Shown piece by piece: positions 58,252 to 64,000 of a stretch of DNA of 64,000 nt. The position numbers and the translations under genes are program-made. The stretch covers positions 406,621,612-406,685,611 of the forward strand of contig NC_085141.1 of the NCBI RefSeq assembly GCF_024139115.2. Reading direction: 5' to 3'. A model generated the notes under the pieces. The model did no database searches and was not told the origin of the DNA. It was given only the letters and a program-made list of their open reading frames with translations. Each line of letters starts with the position of its first letter. The stretch's first letter is position 1. The stretch comes from Armigeres subalbatus (taxonomy: Eukaryota > Arthropoda > Insecta > Diptera > Culicidae).

Positions 58252-58959
58252 AAAAGATTGAGGGTTTTATGGAAATAACTGTTGCATCAAGAATATGTTC
58301 ATTAGGGTGATTCAAAAAATTGATTTTGCTCCACAACGCTCATCTGATTCTGTATCATGTTTTGAGTGCTCTTCGAAAACGTGAGCTGATTTGGATAAAA
58401 AATGATTTAACAAAAACCATTTCAAGTTTGCATGCAAATTAGTATGGGGAAATTTATTTTTCATTATACTGATTATGGCGCTTAAGTATAGGATAAAAGA
58501 AAACCTACATTGCTCGAAGGAATTCTCAAGAAGATTCAACGAAAACCGCATCTTGATTATTTGCCGGCATGCCCCGATAATGAGTAATCGATTTTAATAC
58601 AACTTGCGAATCTTTAGTCATGATCGTTAGACTTCTTTGAGGGCATCACTGAAACGTGCAGTGCTACATAATAGCCTGAATTTGTCTGTGCTATCTTTCG
58701 CGCCAAGTGCAGCAATGTTGCCCGATGAGTAGTTACACAATTAGCTCCAGAAAACTACGATATAGATTAAATTCGTTTACTAAATAATTATTGGGACGAT
58801 GTATTAAGATGCGGTTTTCGTTGAGTGAAAGCTCTTGAGTGTTCTTGAGTGTTCATTCATTTTTTAATATATTCTGGATTATTTAACGGGCGCTCATTAT
58901 TAGGGCGCACATTATTTCGTAAGCAAACATTGTTTTATTGATTTTTTTCGTCTTTATTA
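58246..58959 (+). other. Start of intron; no further feature
   Basis: AT-rich intronic DNA. ATTAGGGTGATTCAAAAAA near 58303 looks like part of a dispersed repeat. Confidence 0.4.
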
Positions 58960-61110
58960 GCGAGACTTTCAGAGGTTTTATCATTGTCCCTGAAGGAGTA
59001 ACCGATTGAATTCCTTAAAAATCTAAAGGAATTGTAAAAATAAATTTCTCAAAGAATACCTAATTTTTTTCTAAACAAATACGCGAAGGAATTTCCGAAG
59101 CATTTTACAGAGTTTTTACGAAGGAATCTTTAAAGAAAATTTCGGAACAATTGCGTTGGTTCGATAAACATAATTTTATTGTTGAGGAATTATATAGGAA
59201 TAGAGTAATTTACGATGGAATTTTTGGAGGAATTTCTAGATAAATTTCTAAAGAAATCCTGAATGAATTTCCGAGGAAGCTCTCCAAAGAATTCTCGGAG
59301 AAACTACTGGAGGATTTCGTGGAGGAAATCCTGAATGATTCTCGGAGGAACTGCCGGTGGAACTCCTGGAGGAATTCCCGGAGAAATTCTTGGAGGAATT
59401 CCCGGAGGAACTACTGGAGAATTCCTGGAGACACTCCCGATGGAATTCTTGGAGGAACTGCCGGAGACATTCTCGCAGGAGCTCTCCTGAAGGAATTCTA
59501 GAAGGAACTGCCGGTGGAATCCTCGGAGGAATTCTCGGAGAAGCTCCCAGAGGAAATCCCAGAGGAACTACTGGTGTAACTAGCGGAGAAACTCCCGCAA
59601 GAATTCCCGCAGGAACTCCCAGAGAAATTTCCGGAGGAGCTCCCGGAGGAATTCTCGGAGAAACTTCAGGAGGAATTCTCAGAGACACTCTCGGAGGAAT
59701 TACTGGAAGAACCCCCAGTAGAATTCCTGGTGGAATTCCCGAAGGAATTTCCGATGGAACTCCCGGAGGGATTCCTGGAGGAACTCCCAGAGGAATTTCC
59801 GTAGGATCTCCCAGAGGAACTACTGGTGAAACTCATGGGCAAATTCTCGGAGAAATTCCCGTAGGAACTCCTGGACTAATTCACGGAGAAACTCCGGAAA
59901 GAACTCCCGGAGGAATTTCCAGTGGAGCTCCCAAAGGAATTTCCGTAGGAATTCCCGATGGAATTCAGGAGGAATTCTTGGTGAAACTCCCGGAGGAAGT
60001 CTCGGAGAAACTACCGAAGGAATTCCGGCAGACACTCCCACAGTAATTCCTGGAAGAATACTCGAGGAATTCCCGCTGGAACTGCCGAAGAATTTTTGTA
60101 GGAACTCCCGAAGTAATTTCCGAAAACACTCTCGGTGGAATTCCCGGAGGAGTTTCCGGAGGAACTCCTAAAGGAACTAACGAAGGAATTTCTGAAGGAT
60201 TTTTTTACAGGTAAGATAAACTCCCGACGAAAGCCTGAATGAATTCCTGGTGGAATTTCTGGAATAATTCCCAGGCGAAGTTCCGGAGCGATTCCGGGAG
60301 ACACTCCTTTAACAATTCTCGGAGGAACTCGCGGAGGAACTTCTGGGAAAATTCCCCGAGGAATTCTCGCAATAACTGCCGGAGAAATATCCGCACGAGT
60401 TTTCGGAAGAATTTGCGGAAGAACTGCTAGAAGAATTTCCGTAGGAGCTCTCAGAAGAATTCCCAGAGAAGCTTTCGAAAGAATTTCTGAAGGAATTCTC
60501 GGAGGAACTTAAACTTTTTTAATGAAATTCTGGAAGAACTTCCGAGTGAAGTCCAGAAGAAATTCCAAGAGAATTTCGCGGAAAATACGTGAAGAAATTC
60601 CTGAAGTAATTCCTTGCGAAATTCCTGAAGGAATTTCTGAATAAATTCCCGGAAAAATACTTGAGAGAATTGCCGGGGAAATAGTTGGACGAATTCCTGG
60701 AAAAAATCCTAAAGGAATACCTTGTGAAATTCTTGAAGGATATTTTGGAGGAATTGCAAAAAAGAATTCCAGAATTAAGTCCCGGAGAAGTTCGCTATTT
60801 AATTTATGGAGGAAATCCCAAAAAAAAAATTCTGTCAGATATCCCGGAGAAATTCGAGAAAGAGTTCTTGAAAAAATTCATGGAGAAGTTCCTAGATGAA
60901 TTATTAATGGATCTCCATGTGAAAATGTGGAGCGAAATCGAAGGATTTCCTACATAAATTTCTGGAAAAACTTCCAAAGGAATATTCGGAGGAAATCCCG
61001 TTCGATTTTTCTAGCAGAATAGCTTAAGAAATTTCTAGAATAAACTCTTTAAGGCATTGCCTGATAAATTTCCAGAAGTAATTTTAAAAAGTCGTTTCTA
61101 TATAAATTGT
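58960..61110 (+). repeat. GGAGGAATTCCCGGA-type array, period 15, about 2.1 kb
   Basis: Imperfect 15-bp units (GGAGGAATTCCCGGA, GGAGGAACTCCTGGA) run through the intron and are best preserved at 59250-60450. Because 15 is a multiple of 3, long frames open in several phases on both strands (229 codons, collagen-like Gly/Pro pattern at 59357-60046; 146 codons on minus). These are repeat translations. The same family occurs at 6.2-7.0 and 18.8-22.9 kb. Confidence 0.85.
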
Positions 61111-61451
61111 TGAAAGAATGTACATGGGGGTTTGTGAGAAAGTTTTTTAAATGATTTTCAGAGGAAGTTTTGGACCATTTGTAAAAACATATTATTTTGT
61201 AGAAGGTTGAGAAAAAGAAAGTACTACATCAACTAGATGAAATCTTCAAAGAGAAAACAAGGAAACGATAAAGTAGATAAAAGAATAAAAATGTGATTTT
61301 TGAATTTCTTGGCGAACACCAAGAAAGTCTTGAGACAAGCACTAGATAAAATTTAAAATTTGATTGGATTAAAAATTATGTACAGATTAGACTGAAAACC
61401 AGATTAATAACGTTTTGAAAACTATTTGAACATTTTCGCAAGGAAAATTTG
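61111..61451. other. No recognised feature
   Basis: AT-rich intronic DNA. Confidence 0.4.
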
Positions 61452-61630
61452 CACACTTAAATTAGTTTGTCGACTTCAGCAAAATTTTCGCCAAGAAATT
61501 CGGCAAAAATGATGCCTCGGTAAAGTTTACTGAAATCTCGGTACAAGTTTTACCGAGATTCGTCGAAGTTATTGCCGAGATTCCGGCTGTTGGATTCTCG
61601 GCAATCGTAAAATTTTGAATTTAAAGTTTG
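61452..61630. mobile_element. MITE of the CACACTTAA family, copy 3, decayed
   Basis: Starts CACACTTAAATTAG and carries the family's ACTGAAATCTCGGTA and TACCGAGATT motifs; the right end (TTTAAAGTTTG near 61630) is degraded. Confidence 0.5.
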
Positions 61631-61987
61631 TCGGTGTCGACGTCTGGATATTTATTTTTACTTGATTATTTGCTCGATTTTCGTCAGCGTCAACGCCCTT
61701 AATTTAAATATTTTCAAAACCGACGCAATGACGCCATGTGACGCGGTCGATTTAGAACATTAAATTTCAGTACAAGAACGCGTAACGCACTAGACGCTAT
61801 TGTGGCGGTCGATAAAGGAAATTACCATTTTCAAAACAACGCGTCAACGCACTATTGTGATCCAATCTATTGTTTTGAGTAGTTCCGCTTTTGATGGAAA
61901 TTAAGAAAAATGTCCGTGGGGAAAACAGAGCAATACAATTTTACTCAGTCACTGAGTAGATGAAAGTTAGCGTGCAACCTATGAAAT
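61631..61987. other. No recognised feature
   Basis: Intronic DNA; several short GACGC/GCGTC motifs (61640-61850) but no repeat ends that I can define. Confidence 0.35.
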
Positions 61988-62127
61988 CTAGACTAACATT
62001 TGAAAAGGGCGTAACAGCCAAAATTTATTTCTTCTGACTCCTCGTCTACATATATAGCTATATATGTAGACGAGGAATCAGAAGGAATAAATTTTGGCTG
62101 TTACGCCCTTTTCAAATTTTGGTCTAG
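61988..62127. repeat. Near-perfect 140-bp palindrome
   Basis: Both arms read CTAGACyAAAATTTGAAAAG-like, then GGGCGTAACAGCCAAAATTT, then TCGTCTACATATATAGC to the centre TATATAGCTATATA. Only a few mismatches lie in about 68 bp per arm, with no loop. AAAT lies on each side. It may be a small palindromic MITE. Confidence 0.75.
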
Positions 62128-62334
62128 AAATCCACCTTTTAGTAGGCAATTAATTTGTAACTTTCGACGTTCAATCGCCGTGGGAAATTTAATAGTTTTA
62201 TCTTGTTTTAAATATTGGAGTCAGAAAATATTTCCATATGATTAAGGAAGGGTCAAAATCTCACTGTAGGTGGATTAATCCAGTTTTTTTTTCTAAAATT
62301 CTAAGGGATTGTTTTTACAATTTTCCGGTCGTTC

Positions 62335-63000
62335 GACATAAAATATCATTTGCTGAACGGCTAATAGGGCCAAAAATGCTTTTTTTTTGTCAAACCATAA
62401 TTTCGGCCAAATGAACGATTGACCATTTCGACCAAATAACATTTTCGGCCAAATGAGCTTCGGGCAGCTAACTTTCGGCATTGTGGCTTTCGTGCAAACG
62501 GTTTTCGGTAGAATGACTTTCGGCCAAACGGCCCTCGCCGTCGTTTAACCGAAAGTCATTCGGCGAAAAGCCACTGGTTCGAATACCACTTGGCGGTTGA
62601 ATAACACGTTGAGGCAACGTTCAACGTTCGTCGGAAACGGTTATTAGATCGAAAATGATTTGGCCGAAAATGTCATTATGCTGAAAGCGACATACGACTG
62701 AACTGGTAATTTAGCCGAAGAGATAATTTTCCTTAACTTATTATTCGGACAAAAATGTAGTTCAGCAGAACGGATCATCAGCCGAAAATGTTATTTGCTG
62801 AAAGGGTCATATGGACAAAAATTTCGACCCGCCGCCCAAATATAGTTCTTTGTGGCAAACGACCATATGACCTATTCGACTAATCAAAATGATTAGATCT
62901 GTCAAACAACACTTTCGGCTGTAGGTTCATTCCGGCTGAATGGCATTTATTTGTTTATTACCACCATTTCGAAACTAAAAAAAAACTTTGTACAGATAGT
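62335..63000. repeat. TTTGGCCGAA-type fold-back array
   Basis: Left part in TTTCGGCCAAATGA orientation, then from about 62640 in GATTTGGCCGAAAATG orientation. Same family as at 42.5-49.8 kb. Confidence 0.7.
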
Positions 63001-63006
63001 GCCTTG

Positions 63007-63165
63007 GGGCCTTCCTCAGCTGTGCGGTGAGATGCGCGACTACAAAGCAAGACCTAGATGAAAGTTCGATTCTAAATCTGGTCTGTGGAAGTGCTGCAAG
63101 AACACTAAGCAGCGAAGCTGCAATGTCCCAGTGTGAAGATGTAATGCAAATAAGAAGAGGACTTC
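63007..63165 (+). mobile_element. tRNA-derived SINE, internally deleted
   Basis: GGGCCTTCCTCAGCTGTGCG head and a degenerate B box (AAGTTCGATTC) jump directly to GGAAGTGCTGCAAGAACACT and the 3' part AATGCAAATAAGAAGAGG. Same family as 34438-34730. Confidence 0.7.
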
Positions 63166-63189
63166 GCCCTAACCTAAATCCTTAATCCT

Positions 63190-63415
63190 ATTTTCAAATA
63201 CTTTACACTGACAAGCCCAACAATGTTCAGCCAAATGGCGCTTCTGCCAAACGACCATTTCAACTAAACTATTTTTTCCGCCAAATTACCTGTTCGGCTG
63301 AACGGCCATATGTGTTTCGGTCTAATGGTTTGTGCGGCTATATTACATTTTCGGTCAAAAAACTTTCGGCCTATGGCCAAATGATTTTCGGCCAAACGGG
63401 CCATCCACGTTCAAA
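63190..63415. repeat. TTTGGCCGAA-type array, right part
   Basis: Units such as CAAATGGCGCTTCTGCC and TTTTCGGCCAAACGGGCC continue the fold-back element split by the SINE at 63007. Confidence 0.65.
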
Positions 63416-63501
63416 AATAGGATTTCAACGAGTATTTTTTGCATTTTAAAGCGCAATTTCTTGCGATTTTCCACGAAAAATTCTTTGGAATTTCCTCAGG
63501 A

Positions 63502-63794
63502 TCTTCTTCTTTTTATTATTGGCATTACATCCCCACACTGGGACAGAGCCGCCTCGTAGCTTAGTGTCCATTAAGCACATCCACAGTTATTAACTACGAG
63601 GTTTCTAAGCCAGGTTACCATTTTTGCATTCGTATATCATGAGGCTAACACGATGATACTTTTATGCCCAGGGAAGTCGACACAATTTCCAATCCGAAAA
63701 TTGCCTAGACCGGCACTGGGAATCGAACCCAGCCACCCTCAGCATGGTCTTGCTTTATAGCAGCGCATCTTACCGCTAGGCTAAGGAGGGCCCC
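63502..63794 (-). mobile_element. tRNA-derived SINE, minus orientation
   Basis: Full-length copy of the same family (minus-strand head GGGGCCCTCCTTAGCC, B box GGTTCGATTCCCAG, tail AAAAAGAAGAAGAT). A clear flanking duplication was not found. Confidence 0.85.
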
Positions 63795-63799
63795 TATAG

Positions 63800-64000
63800 T
63801 TCTTACTGTTAACAAATTTACCAATGAACCGATAACGCCCAAAGGACTGATGCCCCAACGTTATCAGAACTCTGGCTCCACCAGTAGTGGTCGTACTTTC
63901 GTTTCCTCCGAGCAAAAGAGAATAACTCAATGATACATAATTATTTGATTGGTAGGGTAAGGGAAGTATTTTGGACCACCAGTTCGACGGCTCATATTTT
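63800..64000. repeat. Dispersed repeat shared with 23730-23860
   Basis: Blocks like ACTGATGCCCCAACGTTATC and AGAACTCTGGCTCCACC match the region after the Feilai copy at 23.7 kb with moderate divergence. The element continues or ends near the window edge. Confidence 0.45.

Noticed and set aside
59357..60046. 229-codon collagen-like Gly/Pro-rich frame
   Set aside because: It arises from the 15-bp GGAGGAATTCCCGGA array; equally long frames exist on the opposite strand.

Overview
The window looks like an Aedes mosquito chromosome (Ae. aegypti or Ae. albopictus; I cannot tell which). The basis is several copies of a tRNA-headed SINE that I recognise as Feilai, other mosquito tRNA-SINEs, Penelope, gypsy-type and non-LTR retroelements, dense nested DNA transposons and MITEs, long minisatellites and very low gene density. 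It is eukaryotic: there are no operons, ribosome binding sites, CRISPR arrays or rRNA genes.

Host genes are few. The one convincing exon is 56818-58245 (+), a 476-codon first coding exon that ends at a consensus GTGAGT donor; the rest of the window (58246-64000) would be its intron. A second host candidate is a 54-codon open frame at 40849-41013 (+) predicting a single-pass membrane micropeptide. Everything else with coding character is a broken retroelement.

Layout. 1-3265: a Jockey-like ORF1 (minus strand) split by a 2,292-bp Transib-like element. 4098-7527: a 169-bp MITE, then a 3.16-kb hAT element holding a 253-bp MITE, a Feilai SINE and degenerate repeats. 7594-9346: a SINE and a Penelope-like element (PLE) that is itself split by a 143-bp hAT MITE. 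9.5-10.8 kb: a fold-back repeat and a PLE terminal hairpin with a hammerhead-like core. 12.1-14 kb: a MITE and a diverged satellite of about 150 bp. 14-25.9 kb: no recognised gene, with a Helitron-like element holding a TA-flanked MITE, a pogo-like MITE, SINEs and a long TG tract. 25929-30415: an internally deleted errantivirus (gypsy group, minus strand) with near-identical LTRs and a five-copy 12-mer in its leader. 30.9-33.2 kb: a 5'-truncated non-LTR polymerase and two MITEs. 34.4-35.3 kb: two oppositely oriented SINEs. 35961-39013: a hAT element carrying a minisatellite and the second, inverted, 2,292-bp Transib-like copy. 39-42.3 kb: unique-looking DNA with the micropeptide ORF and a long inverted repeat. 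42.5-49.9 kb: 'TTTGGCCGAA' fold-back arrays interrupted by two PLE insertions, one a 3.3-kb head-to-head pair. 50.2-52.85 kb: a 23-bp minisatellite. 53.4-56.7 kb: unique-looking DNA upstream of the host gene. 58.2-64 kb: intron with a 15-bp-period array, a palindrome, MITEs and SINEs.

The most informative results come from target-site duplications (TSDs) visible in the sequence, which fix the exact ends of many insertions and their nesting order. The best candidates for something little described are the hammerhead-bearing PLE terminal hairpins that share a conserved tail, the five-copy leader motif of the errantivirus, and the micropeptide ORF.
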